DNA of 64,000 nucleotides from Neptunicoccus cionae (lineage in GTDB: Bacteria; Pseudomonadota; Alphaproteobacteria; Rhodobacterales; Rhodobacteraceae). The stretch's first letter is position 1. Each line of letters opens with the position of its first letter. The notes beneath the pieces are model-generated. The model saw only the letters and a list, made by a program, of their open reading frames with translations. It was not told where the DNA came from and made no database searches. Shown one piece after another: positions 44,698 to 51,942 of this stretch. The position numbers and the translations under genes were made by a program. The stretch is from the NCBI RefSeq assembly GCF_014643735.1, contig NZ_BMKA01000003.1, positions 62,001-126,000 on the forward strand, read 5' to 3'.

Positions 44698-45969
44698 TTA
44701 CTGGAGCGCCTCATAACGGCCTTTGGCCTCGTCCGCAGCAGTCTGGCGGGCGGCGGCCTGTTCCGTTGCTTCTGCCGCTTCCTCCTGCGCGTTTGAAGCT
44801 TGGGTTTGGGCCGTTTCAACGTCTGCGCGGGCGTCCGTTTCTGCCTGCTGTGCCGCGTTCAGTTCGGCTTGGGCTTGCTGCAGGCTAGACTGGGCTGTTT
44901 CGATGGCTTCCCTTGCAGTTTGCAGCGCAGCTTCTGCTTGGGCCTGCGTGTTAGAGGCTTCACCGGCTGCGGTTTCGGCCTCACTGACCAGTGTGGCCGC
45001 TGTGTCATACTCGGACTGGGCCTGTGCCAGTTCGGCGCGGCGCTGCTCTGCTGCGGCTTCTGCATCGGTTACAGCGGCTTGTGCGGCAGCGATGGCATCC
45101 TTGAAGCCCTGTGCGGCTTCGCTTGCCGCATTCAAACGCTGTTGGGCTGCATCTGCTTGGGCCTGATCGCTTTGCGCTTTGGCTTCGGCGGCTTCGAGGG
45201 CTTCTTGTGTGGCCCGCGCAGCGTCTCGGGCGGTCTCTGCTGCTGTTCGGGTCTGGTCGAGCAGTGTTTCGTCGATCGCCGCTTGGGTTTCAGCACCATC
45301 GCTGGAACCAACCTGTGATTCCAGTTCCGCCAGCTTTTCTTCGGCGGCGGCGGCGTTTTCTTCCGCCTGCTCGGCCACGTTTCGGGCATTGTGGGCGGGA
45401 CCGGCAGAGGCCTCGGCGGTGGCAACTGCGCTGCTCATTTCACGCTCTGCTACGGCTTCTTGGGCCAGCTCGTCCTGACCTTCGGCCTCAGCCGCGTCTA
45501 GGGCGGATTGTGCGGCGGTAACATCGTCCTGTGCTTTGGCGTAGGCGGCTTTCGCCCCTTCTAGCGTTTCCATTGGCGCGTCCAGCGACTCTTCTTGGAC
45601 TGCATCGCGTGCAACCTGTGTTGCCTGCGCTGTTGTCTCAACTTGGGTTTCAGCTTCGGGAAGTGCAGCCTCCGCAGCAGACACCGCCTCTTCGGCCGCA
45701 GCGACAGCTTCTTGTGCCGCCTTAACTGCCGCCTCGCTCGTTGCCACCCGCTGTTGGGCTGTTTCTACCGCAGCACCGGCGGCTTCGGCCCGCGCAACTG
45801 CGTCGGCTTGTGTCTGCACGGCGGTTTGTGCTGCAACCTGCGCTGACTCCGCTTCGTTCTTTGCCGCCTCAAACACAGCCTGACGGTCCCGCGAGTTTTT
45901 GTCGACGACCCCCCAAACAGCAATCAGCACGATCAGCGCAAGCGCGATAAATCCAGCAATCTTTTTCAT
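44698..45969 (-). CDS. Membrane-anchored Ala/Gln/Glu coiled-coil protein
   Basis: Unrecognised 423-residue protein. I chose ATG 45969: an AAGGGA site lies six bases before it, whereas the ATG at 45975 is too close. An N-terminal anchor (KKIAGFIALALIVLIAVWGVVDKNS) is followed by about 390 residues made almost only of Ala, Gln, Glu, Thr and Asp in helical repeats (AAQEAVAAAEEAVSAAEAALP). There is no cysteine or catalytic motif. It would form a long coiled-coil rod outside the cytoplasmic membrane. Low complexity means homology calls would be unreliable. Confidence 0.72.
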   Translation of the reverse strand: MKKIAGFIALALIVLIAVWGVVDKNSRDRQAVFEAAKNEAESAQVAAQTAVQTQADAVARAEAAGAAVETAQQRVATSEAAVKAAQEAVAAAEEAVSAAEAALPEAETQVETTAQATQVARDAVQEESLDAPMETLEGAKAAYAKAQDDVTAAQSALDAAEAEGQDELAQEAVAEREMSSAVATAEASAGPAHNARNVAEQAEENAAAAEEKLAELESQVGSSDGAETQAAIDETLLDQTRTAAETARDAARATQEALEAAEAKAQSDQAQADAAQQRLNAASEAAQGFKDAIAAAQAAVTDAEAAAEQRRAELAQAQSEYDTAATLVSEAETAAGEASNTQAQAEAALQTAREAIETAQSSLQQAQAELNAAQQAETDARADVETAQTQASNAQEEAAEATEQAAARQTAADEAKGRYEALQ

Positions 45970-46180
45970 TTCCATCCCTTGGTCTTTTAACAGGCCACCC
46001 CAACACCGGTGGTGGCGATAATGCGCTTTTCAGCTTGGGGATTTGGGCGAGGCTTGCAAGACCTAATTGGAATGATACCCCTAATTCCGACGGCACCAAG
46101 TGTTTTCGGGGCCTATTAAAAATGGGAGGTTGAACCTTTCGCAGTGCAGGGCTACATAATAGGCACATTTTAAAGCTACA

Positions 46181-46185
46181 AAGGA
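46181..46185 (+). promoter_or_regulatory. Ribosome-binding site deciding the infC start
   Basis: AAGGA lies ten bases before an ATA codon at 46196. An in-frame TAG three codons before the ATA rules out any start further upstream. Confidence 0.7.
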
Positions 46186-46195
46186 CTAGAAACCG

Positions 46196-46747
46196 ATAGC
46201 CCGCAGACCTCATCACGCGCCACCACAGCGCGACACTGGCCCCCGCGTCAATGAACGCATTACCTCCAATGAAATCCGTCTTATCGGAGCAGAAGGCGAA
46301 AACGTCGGCGTTGTGACGCCAGCGAAGGGTAGAGAACTCGCTGCCCAAGCCGGTCTGGATCTGGTTGAGATCTCGCCAAACGCCAAGCCGCCTGTCTGTA
46401 AGATTATGGACTTCGGCAAGTTCAAATACGAACAGCAAAAGCGCGAGTCCGAAGCCCGCAAGAAGCAAAAGATCATCGAAGTTAAGGAAGTCAAATTCCG
46501 TCCGAACACGGATAACAATGACTTTGATGTGAAAATGCGTAATGTTTTCAAGTTTCTGGGCAATGGCGACAAGGTGAAGATCACCCTGCGTTTCCGTGGT
46601 CGTGAAATGGCGCACCAGCGTTTGGGCTCGGAACTTTTGCACCGCGTTGCGGATGCTGTGACAGAAGCCGAGGCCGGTAAAGTGGAAAATATGCCCAAGA
46701 TGGAAGGTCGTCAGATGATTATGATGATCGGCCCCGTCAGCAAGTAA
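46196..46747 (+). CDS. infC: Translation initiation factor IF-3, ATA start codon
   Basis: The protein begins at ATA 46196, reading [20 protein letters not shown], followed by [20 protein letters not shown], the conserved IF-3 N-terminal domain. The C-terminal domain has [23 protein letters not shown], then [15 protein letters not shown] and [12 protein letters not shown]. No ATG, GTG, TTG or CTG lies between the upstream TAG (three codons away) and GTG 46313, which would delete 39 conserved residues. Escherichia coli infC starts with AUU, and IF-3 represses such starts on its own mRNA, so an AUA start suits the same feedback. Total 183 residues. rpmI and rplT do not follow. Confidence 0.93.
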   Translation: MARRPHHAPPQRDTGPRVNERITSNEIRLIGAEGENVGVVTPAKGRELAAQAGLDLVEISPNAKPPVCKIMDFGKFKYEQQKRESEARKKQKIIEVKEVKFRPNTDNNDFDVKMRNVFKFLGNGDKVKITLRFRGREMAHQRLGSELLHRVADAVTEAEAGKVENMPKMEGRQMIMMIGPVSK

Positions 46748-46782
46748 GCGGCAGCTCCTATATTCGGAGATACCAAGATTTT

Positions 46783-46808
46783 AAGGCGCCTTCGGGCGCC
46801 TTTTATTT
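46783..46808. terminator. Rho-independent terminator of infC
   Basis: AAGGCGCC, a TTCG loop, GGCGCCTT, then TTATTTT. It overlaps the last codons of the convergent GrdB-like gene and may also act for that strand. Confidence 0.92.
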
Positions 46809-47693
46809 TGCCTTCACGGCTTTGGCCTGTTCCTTGACCCGATCAAATTCCGCCCGTTTGGCGGCAATCTCTGCCGCGCTCAGCAAATCGGGATTGGAAT
46901 AATCCTTCTGCCAATCTGCCTCGCCGGACCAGACGATTGGCGACTGACGTGTTGTTCGCGGTGCCGTGGCATCAGCCAAAAGCTGCACCGCCATGCGGGC
47001 TGTTTCCAGCTGCGCGTCCGGATTATCGGGCAAACCAGCACCGTTCCCCAGAGGAAAGTTGCAGAACAACAGCCGAGGCACCCCGACACGTTCAACAATA
47101 TCCCGCGCGCAGCCCATGACCACCGTTGGAACGCCGGCCGCTTCCAGCGTGTGTGCCGCAATCGAAACTGACTGATGGCAGACCGGGCAATTCGGCACGA
47201 GAACAACCCCGTCGAGCGCATCTTCCTGCGCAAATCCGACCAGCGCCTCGGCATCCGCGCGCGTGCGCGACTGGGACCGGTTGGTGGGGAGCCCGTAAAA
47301 CCGCTGTGCAACTGCTCCGATTTCTCCGGCGGCGGCCAGCTTTTGCAGGGCTTGCAACGGAAAATAACTCCGCTGGTCCGCCGCAGTCGTGTGCACACGA
47401 TCATAAGCGATGTGGGATATGCCAAGCACCGGTTCAGGGTCCACAGTCGCAGCGAAAGGTTCGAAAAACTTCGCCGCCCCGTTATACGGCGCACCCGCGC
47501 CCTGCTCTCCCGCGCCCGCCTTTATCGGGGCTGCCGTGGTAACAATCCCGATACGCGCCGCGCCCAACGATGTGGCAAGCGGCGTGAACGGCACTGTTTC
47601 ATGAACCGCCCATTCATAAGGCGCACCATAGCCAAGCGCTTGATAATAGGCGCGAATGCGCGGGATGTAGTCAAGTGGCGGGTGCGTTGTCAT
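46803..47693 (-). CDS. GrdB-like protein (glycine/sarcosine/betaine reductase selenoprotein B family)
   Basis: A 296-residue protein resembling proteobacterial members of the glycine/betaine/sarcosine reductase B family: MTTHPPLDYIPRIRAYYQALGYGAPYEW, RIGIVTTAAPIK, SHIAYDR and DGVVLVPNCPVCHQSVSIAAHTLEAAGVPTVVMG. The PNCPVCH motif sits near the place of the redox-active site in GrdB, where selenocysteine occurs in anaerobes; here both positions are cysteine. Its activity in aerobes is unknown. It is divergent from the nitrile hydratase operon, 73 bases apart, so the two may share regulation. Confidence 0.62.
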   Translation of the reverse strand: MTTHPPLDYIPRIRAYYQALGYGAPYEWAVHETVPFTPLATSLGAARIGIVTTAAPIKAGAGEQGAGAPYNGAAKFFEPFAATVDPEPVLGISHIAYDRVHTTAADQRSYFPLQALQKLAAAGEIGAVAQRFYGLPTNRSQSRTRADAEALVGFAQEDALDGVVLVPNCPVCHQSVSIAAHTLEAAGVPTVVMGCARDIVERVGVPRLLFCNFPLGNGAGLPDNPDAQLETARMAVQLLADATAPRTTRQSPIVWSGEADWQKDYSNPDLLSAAEIAAKRAEFDRVKEQAKAVKAK

Positions 47694-47766
47694 GAAATCT
47701 CTCGTTGTTATCTTACCCTACGTTACGTGGCTTGCCCCTGCAATCCAACTCCCCTAACGTCAGCTT

Positions 47767-48111
47767 ATGGAAACGGATAAAATACACCGCTGGCATGATA
47801 TGGGTGGCCAGCCCGCCGGAGAGATCAATCGCGAAGAGCACGATTTTGCCCTTTGGGAAAAGCGTGTTGATGCCTTGCAGGTGCTGACCTCTACTAAGGG
47901 GTACTTCACCGTGGACGGCCTGCGCCGCGTGTTGGAGGATATGGGCGAAGAAGCCTTTGAAACCATGACCTATTACGAACGCTGGGTGCAATCTGTGAAC
48001 CAGAACCTGCTGGAGGCCGGCGCTTATACGATCGCTGAACTGGCTGAACGGATGGAGCAGGTCCAATCCCGTGGCGAAACTTACGGCGAATGCGCCGGAC
48101 CGGGCGAGTGA
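47767..48111 (+). CDS. Nitrile hydratase beta N-terminal half, or NHase accessory/thiocyanate hydrolase beta-like subunit
   Basis: A 114-residue protein with the N-terminal domain of nitrile hydratase beta chains: MGGQPAGEINREEHDFALWEKRVDALQVLTS, then FTVDGLRRVLEDM (carrying the arginine position that contacts the active site in full beta chains) and YYERWVQSVNQNLLEAGAYTIAELAERM. It stops where the beta linker would begin. Homologs include cobalt-inserting accessory proteins and the beta subunit of three-part thiocyanate hydrolase. Its stop overlaps the next start (TGATG). Confidence 0.85.
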   Translation: METDKIHRWHDMGGQPAGEINREEHDFALWEKRVDALQVLTSTKGYFTVDGLRRVLEDMGEEAFETMTYYERWVQSVNQNLLEAGAYTIAELAERMEQVQSRGETYGECAGPGE

Positions 48112-48389
48112 TGGGCCAACCGCAAAGAGTGCGTGTCAAGGACTGGCACCCCCCCGGCCATATACGCGCACCACACTATCTGCGCGGAAAAACCGGAGAG
48201 ATAGAGCGGGAACTCGGTCCGTTCGCCAATCCCGAAGAACTCGCCTACGGACACAAAGCTAGCCGCCGCCGACTGCTGCGGGTCCGCTTTACGATGGGTG
48301 AGCTCTGGGGGGCAGAAGCGGAAAACCCTGCCGATATCCTAGAAGCTGAAATTTACGAACACTGGTTGGATCCGATCAATGCCACATGA
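48111..48389 (+). CDS. Nitrile hydratase beta C-terminal half (SH3-like domain), thiocyanate hydrolase alpha-like
   Basis: A 92-residue protein from ATG 48111 that matches only the C-terminal SH3-like barrel of nitrile hydratase beta: VKDWHPPGHIRAPHYLRGKTGEIERELG and RLLRVRFTMGELWGAEAEN, ending YEHWLDPI. The HIRAPHYLRGK segment carries the second arginine that clamps the metal claw. Together with the previous gene it makes one full beta chain from two genes, as in thiocyanate hydrolase or toyocamycin nitrile hydratase. It overlaps the alpha gene by 11 bases. Confidence 0.85.
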   Translation: MGQPQRVRVKDWHPPGHIRAPHYLRGKTGEIERELGPFANPEELAYGHKASRRRLLRVRFTMGELWGAEAENPADILEAEIYEHWLDPINAT

Positions 48390-49032
48390 CCACCACGACC
48401 ATTCGCACGAGACCGACGGGCTCAGCCCTTCGGGGCATCCGTATCAACCGGATCAGGATCACAAGATAACCCGCTGGCAAACAATGGAAATTGCTATGCG
48501 TGAATTGCTGATAGAAAAAGGTATTATCACGGCTGCGGAAATCACAGCGACAGTAGAACAAATGGATCGCCGCTCCCCTGCGGATGGTGCAAAGGTTGTG
48601 GCGCGGGCTTGGGTTGACCCCGCTTTCAAAGCGCGCCTGCTTGAAAACGGCACCGAGGCTATCCGTGAATTAGGTGTTGAACCGGGCGTCCTGAAACTGA
48701 TCGCGGTGGAAAACACGTCAGCGGTGCATAACGTTGTCGTTTGCACGCTGTGTTCGTGTTATCCGCGCAATCTGCTGGGCCTGCCGCCGGATTGGTACAA
48801 ACAACGGGCCTATCGCTCTCGCGTGGTGAAAACACCGCGTAAAGTGCTGTCCGAATTTGGACTGGAACTGCCCGATTCTGTGCAGGTTCGTGTCCACGAC
48901 AGCACCGCTGACATGCGCTATCTGGTGGTTCCGCAGCGTCCCGACGGCACCGACGGAATGGACGAAACCGCGTTGGCAGATCTTGTCAGCCGCGATGCAA
49001 TGATCGGCGTCGCCGTCGCGCGGCACCTGTAA
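48379..49032 (+). CDS. Cobalt-type nitrile hydratase alpha (or thiocyanate hydrolase gamma) subunit
   Basis: A 217-residue protein with the metal claw C122-T-L-C125-S-C127 in VVVCTLCSCYPRNLLGLPPDWYK. Threonine after the first cysteine is the cobalt-type form; iron enzymes have serine. Two of the cysteines are normally oxidised to sulfinic and sulfenic acids. Further family marks are ARAWVDPAFKARLLENGTEA and VRVHDSTADMRYLVVPQRP. The N terminus is histidine-rich (MPHDHHDHSHETDG), possibly for metal capture. The enzyme hydrates nitriles to amides, or thiocyanate if of the three-subunit type. Coupled to both neighbours. Confidence 0.9.
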   Translation: MPHDHHDHSHETDGLSPSGHPYQPDQDHKITRWQTMEIAMRELLIEKGIITAAEITATVEQMDRRSPADGAKVVARAWVDPAFKARLLENGTEAIRELGVEPGVLKLIAVENTSAVHNVVVCTLCSCYPRNLLGLPPDWYKQRAYRSRVVKTPRKVLSEFGLELPDSVQVRVHDSTADMRYLVVPQRPDGTDGMDETALADLVSRDAMIGVAVARHL

Positions 49033-49931
49033 TGGCTGCGCTTAACCGGTATTGGAGCGGGCTTGGACCGCTGGCCAAGGGTGCGCTGATGTTCATCCTC
49101 ACTATCTTTTTGTTTTCCATCATGGACAGTATTGCGAAGTCGCTGTCCCAAAGGCATCACCCGCTGGAAGTCGTCTGGGCCCGTTACACCGCGCAAACCG
49201 TGATCGCCTTTCTGGTGCTCTCACCGCATCTGCGACGCCTTTTACGCACAGATCATTTAATGCTGCAGATTGTTCGCTCGGCTTTTCTGTTCGGCGCTAC
49301 GATGTGCTTCTTTACGTCACTGGCTTTTATGGAAATGGCATCCGCCACTGCAATATTTGAGATCGCGCCCCTGTTCCTGACCATTGCCGGTTATTTCGTC
49401 CTCAAGGAAAAGGTCGGCCCGCGCCGCTGGATCGGGGTTTTTATCGGCCTGATCGGAGCCATGATTATCATCCGCCCCGGATCTGACGTATTCACGCCGG
49501 TTGCCCTGCTGCCTGCACTGGCCGCCGCCTGTTTCAGTGGCTACGCGATTTCCACCCGTTTTCTGGGGCAGGAAGAAAGCCCCTGGACCAGTTTCCTCTA
49601 CACAGCTTTGATCGGCTGCATCGCCAGTTGCTTTATCGTCCCCTTCGTCTGGTCGACACCATCACTGGTTGATGTGGGTCGTATGTCGATGATGGGTGTT
49701 GTCGGCGGCATCGGCCACCTGTTCCTGATCCGCGCCTTCACCATTACCGAGGCGTCATACCTTGCGCCTTTTGGCTATCTAACCCTGCTATTCAACGCTT
49801 TTTGGGCCTATATGTTCTTTGCAGAAGTCCCCGACCGCGCCACGGTTATTGGTGGCGCAGTGATCGTCTTTGCAGGCGTTTATGTCTGGTATCGAGAGAG
49901 TTTTGGCGCGAAAAAAGCGGTCACAACCTAA
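49032..49931 (+). CDS. EamA/DMT-family transporter of the nitrile hydratase operon
   Basis: A 299-residue protein with about ten membrane segments and two EamA halves: DSIAKSLSQRHHPLEVVWARYTAQ, LFGATMCFFTSLAFMEMASATAIFEIAPLFLTIAGYFVLKEKVG, and SYLAPFGYLTLLFNAFWAYMFFAEVPDRATVIGGAVIV. The start overlaps the stop of the alpha subunit (TAATG), so it belongs to the same transcript. It may move the substrate or product of the hydratase; the group is broad and specificity cannot be read from sequence. Confidence 0.87.
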   Translation: MAALNRYWSGLGPLAKGALMFILTIFLFSIMDSIAKSLSQRHHPLEVVWARYTAQTVIAFLVLSPHLRRLLRTDHLMLQIVRSAFLFGATMCFFTSLAFMEMASATAIFEIAPLFLTIAGYFVLKEKVGPRRWIGVFIGLIGAMIIIRPGSDVFTPVALLPALAAACFSGYAISTRFLGQEESPWTSFLYTALIGCIASCFIVPFVWSTPSLVDVGRMSMMGVVGGIGHLFLIRAFTITEASYLAPFGYLTLLFNAFWAYMFFAEVPDRATVIGGAVIVFAGVYVWYRESFGAKKAVTT

Positions 49932-49943
49932 AGCGCAGCGGTA

Positions 49944-50660
49944 TTAATCCGACCGCCGCGCCGCAAGCACAGGGCCGAGGTTTTCGGACTGCACAACCAC
50001 CGCATAATGGGCAGATTCCTCTACCGGATAGGTCAGGCTCATCGGGGTCGCGCCATCCCACTGGTCGACAGTAGACCAGTCCGTCACGGTATTCACGTAG
50101 TCCATATGGCGACCTGCGTTCTCCCCGTGTTCGATCTTCACTTCAACACTCGGCTCGAATGAAACCACATGAACGTCGGACGGCACAGACTGCCCTTCTA
50201 TCGGGGTGATAACGATCTTAAGCGCACCGCCATCCCGTGACAGCACAACGCGCGCCCGCTCCGGTTCGTCCGAGAGCATCTCAATATAGTCGAGTATTTT
50301 CTGACGTTTGGCACCCGCGACATAGTCCCGCCCGTTAAAGATCATCTGCGGCGTCACAAGCCGGTACTTGCTATCCATTTTCGTATTAAACGCCGCCTGA
50401 CGCTCTGCAAATTCCGGTTGGGCCAGATGATCCTGCCACCCCAAATAGTCCCAGTAATCCACATGCAAACCCAGCGCGAGCACGTCATCCCGTTGCGCGA
50501 TCTCTGACAGGATCTCATCCGCTTCCGGACAGGAAGAACATCCCTGAGAGGTGTAAAGCTCTACCAGAACCAACGCGCCATCCGCCTGCGCTGTCTGAAT
50601 TAAACCGGTTGTGGAAATGGCCATAGCGGCCAGAAATCTGCGCATGAACTGTGCTCGCAT
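49944..50660 (-). CDS. DUF1223 thioredoxin-like secreted protein
   Basis: Start taken at ATG 50660; ATG 50645 is an alternative. The protein of 238 residues has a signal peptide (FLAAMAISTTGLIQTAQA) and the DUF1223 pattern LVELYTSQGCSSCPEADEILSEIA, a CxxC redox motif, then HVDYWDYLGWQDHLAQPEFAERQ and TPQMIFNGRDYVAG. It is predicted to be a periplasmic thioredoxin-fold protein of unknown client. It converges with the transporter gene, 12 bases away. Confidence 0.88.
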   Translation of the reverse strand: MRAQFMRRFLAAMAISTTGLIQTAQADGALVLVELYTSQGCSSCPEADEILSEIAQRDDVLALGLHVDYWDYLGWQDHLAQPEFAERQAAFNTKMDSKYRLVTPQMIFNGRDYVAGAKRQKILDYIEMLSDEPERARVVLSRDGGALKIVITPIEGQSVPSDVHVVSFEPSVEVKIEHGENAGRHMDYVNTVTDWSTVDQWDGATPMSLTYPVEESAHYAVVVQSENLGPVLAARRSD

Positions 50661-50814
50661 CAAAGTCTGTTAAGTCTTTTATAAACCTCTTCGCCCCTAT
50701 TTGACCAATAAAGGTTTCGAGAGGTTTATGTTACAAAGCCCGTCTTCCGGCTATCGCTGCAGGGCTGAAGGGGCTTAGGATAAAGCAAACCCGATGTAAC
50801 TTTGGACGGATGGC

Positions 50815-51828
50815 ATGATCTCACCCGAATCCCCTGTCGTAATTCTGGGCGCTGGTGCCATTGGATGTTACCTTGGCGCGCAATGGGCCGCTGCGGGGGT
50901 GCCGGTTACTCTGCTTGGTCGGGACAGGCTACTCTCGCTGAACGACACAGGCTTTGCGGTGGAAGGCGGCCCTGATTTCACCGGCGCAGAGCTGGCCCGG
51001 AACCCAAAGGTCACGACCGAACCTGCCGTTCTCGCGAATGCTGGTCTCATCGTGCTGACGGTCAAATCAACGGCATTGGACGCAGCCGTTTCTCAGATCA
51101 GCACATTCAGCGCAAGCCATACACCCGTTTTGTGTCTGCTCAACGGCATCGCGCCCGTCCGCAGATTAGCAGCCGCTTTGCCCGAACGGGAGATCAGCGC
51201 AGGGATGGTGCCGTTCAACGTGGTGTGGCGCAATGCCAGCACCCTGCGCCGCTCCTCCGTTGGAGAGGTCATTCTAGAACGCTCCCCTGCAACCCGCGCC
51301 CTTAGCGCAGCAATTGGCGGCTCCGGCATAAGTCTCAGCGATGACATCCGCGCGGTGCAATACGGTAAGCTGCTGCTAAACCTGAACAATCCGGTGAACG
51401 CGCTCTCAGGAAAGTCTCTCTACCACCAACTGCGGGAACGTCCCTATCGTCTGGTCTATGCCGCAGCCCTTCAGGAAGCGCTGGATGTTTACGAGGGCGC
51501 ACAAATCGCCCATGCAAAATCCGGTCCCCTGCCCGCAAACCGGATCGTGCAAATGCTGCGCGCGCCTGACTGGTTGTTCAACACCGTTGCCCTGCGTCTG
51601 CAAAAACTGGACCCGCAGTCACAAACTTCAATGGCGCAAGATCTGGCGGCTGGGAAGCCGACCGAAATCGACACAATCAACGGAGAGATCGTCGATCTCG
51701 CCACTGCAACGGGCCAGATCGCGCCCGTAAACACCAAGCTGGTGGAACTGGTCAAATCCGCCAGCGCCGGCGGACAGAAAACCTACACCGGCGCAGAACT
51801 GCACCGCGCGGTCCTTTCCACACCTTAA
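50815..51828 (+). CDS. 2-dehydropantoate 2-reductase family protein
   Basis: A 337-residue protein with the NADPH site VVILGAGAIGCYLGAQWAAAG, the ketopantoate reductase KST element in LTVKSTALDAAV, LLNGIAP and KLLLNLNNPVNALSG with the catalytic lysine. The C-terminal domain has a conserved EIDTINGEIV. It reduces ketopantoate to pantoate in pantothenate synthesis, but PanE-family paralogs acting on other 2-oxo acids exist, and the stand-alone location does not decide. Confidence 0.85.
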   Translation: MISPESPVVILGAGAIGCYLGAQWAAAGVPVTLLGRDRLLSLNDTGFAVEGGPDFTGAELARNPKVTTEPAVLANAGLIVLTVKSTALDAAVSQISTFSASHTPVLCLLNGIAPVRRLAAALPEREISAGMVPFNVVWRNASTLRRSSVGEVILERSPATRALSAAIGGSGISLSDDIRAVQYGKLLLNLNNPVNALSGKSLYHQLRERPYRLVYAAALQEALDVYEGAQIAHAKSGPLPANRIVQMLRAPDWLFNTVALRLQKLDPQSQTSMAQDLAAGKPTEIDTINGEIVDLATATGQIAPVNTKLVELVKSASAGGQKTYTGAELHRAVLSTP

Positions 51829-51848
51829 AAACAGGGCAAACCGCCACG

Positions 51849-51877
51849 GCTCTTTTTGGTTCAAATATCCAAATTCC
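51849..51877. repeat. 29-base intergenic repeat, copy 2
   Basis: Identical over 29 bases to 29520-29548, again placed just after the stop of a plus-strand gene. The next bases (ACCCT here, GCCCT at copy 1) also nearly match. It precedes the acnA terminator. Confidence 0.85.
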
Positions 51878-51890
51878 ACCCTCACCACGC

Positions 51891-51923
51891 AAAAAAGGCG
51901 CCGCAATGGGCGCCTTTTCCTTT
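51891..51923. terminator. Terminator between the panE-like gene and acnA
   Basis: AAAAGGCGCC and GGCGCCTTTT form a stem with a six-base GCAATG loop. A runs on one side and T runs on the other make it usable in both directions, for the reductase gene and for acnA. Confidence 0.9.
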
Positions 51924-51942
51924 CATTTCTTTAACAGTTAGA

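Noticed and set aside
44723-45950. Repeat-like DNA and antisense frames across the coiled-coil gene
   Set aside because: The periodicity comes from Ala/Gln/Glu codons in a coiled coil, not from a tandem DNA repeat or CRISPR array.
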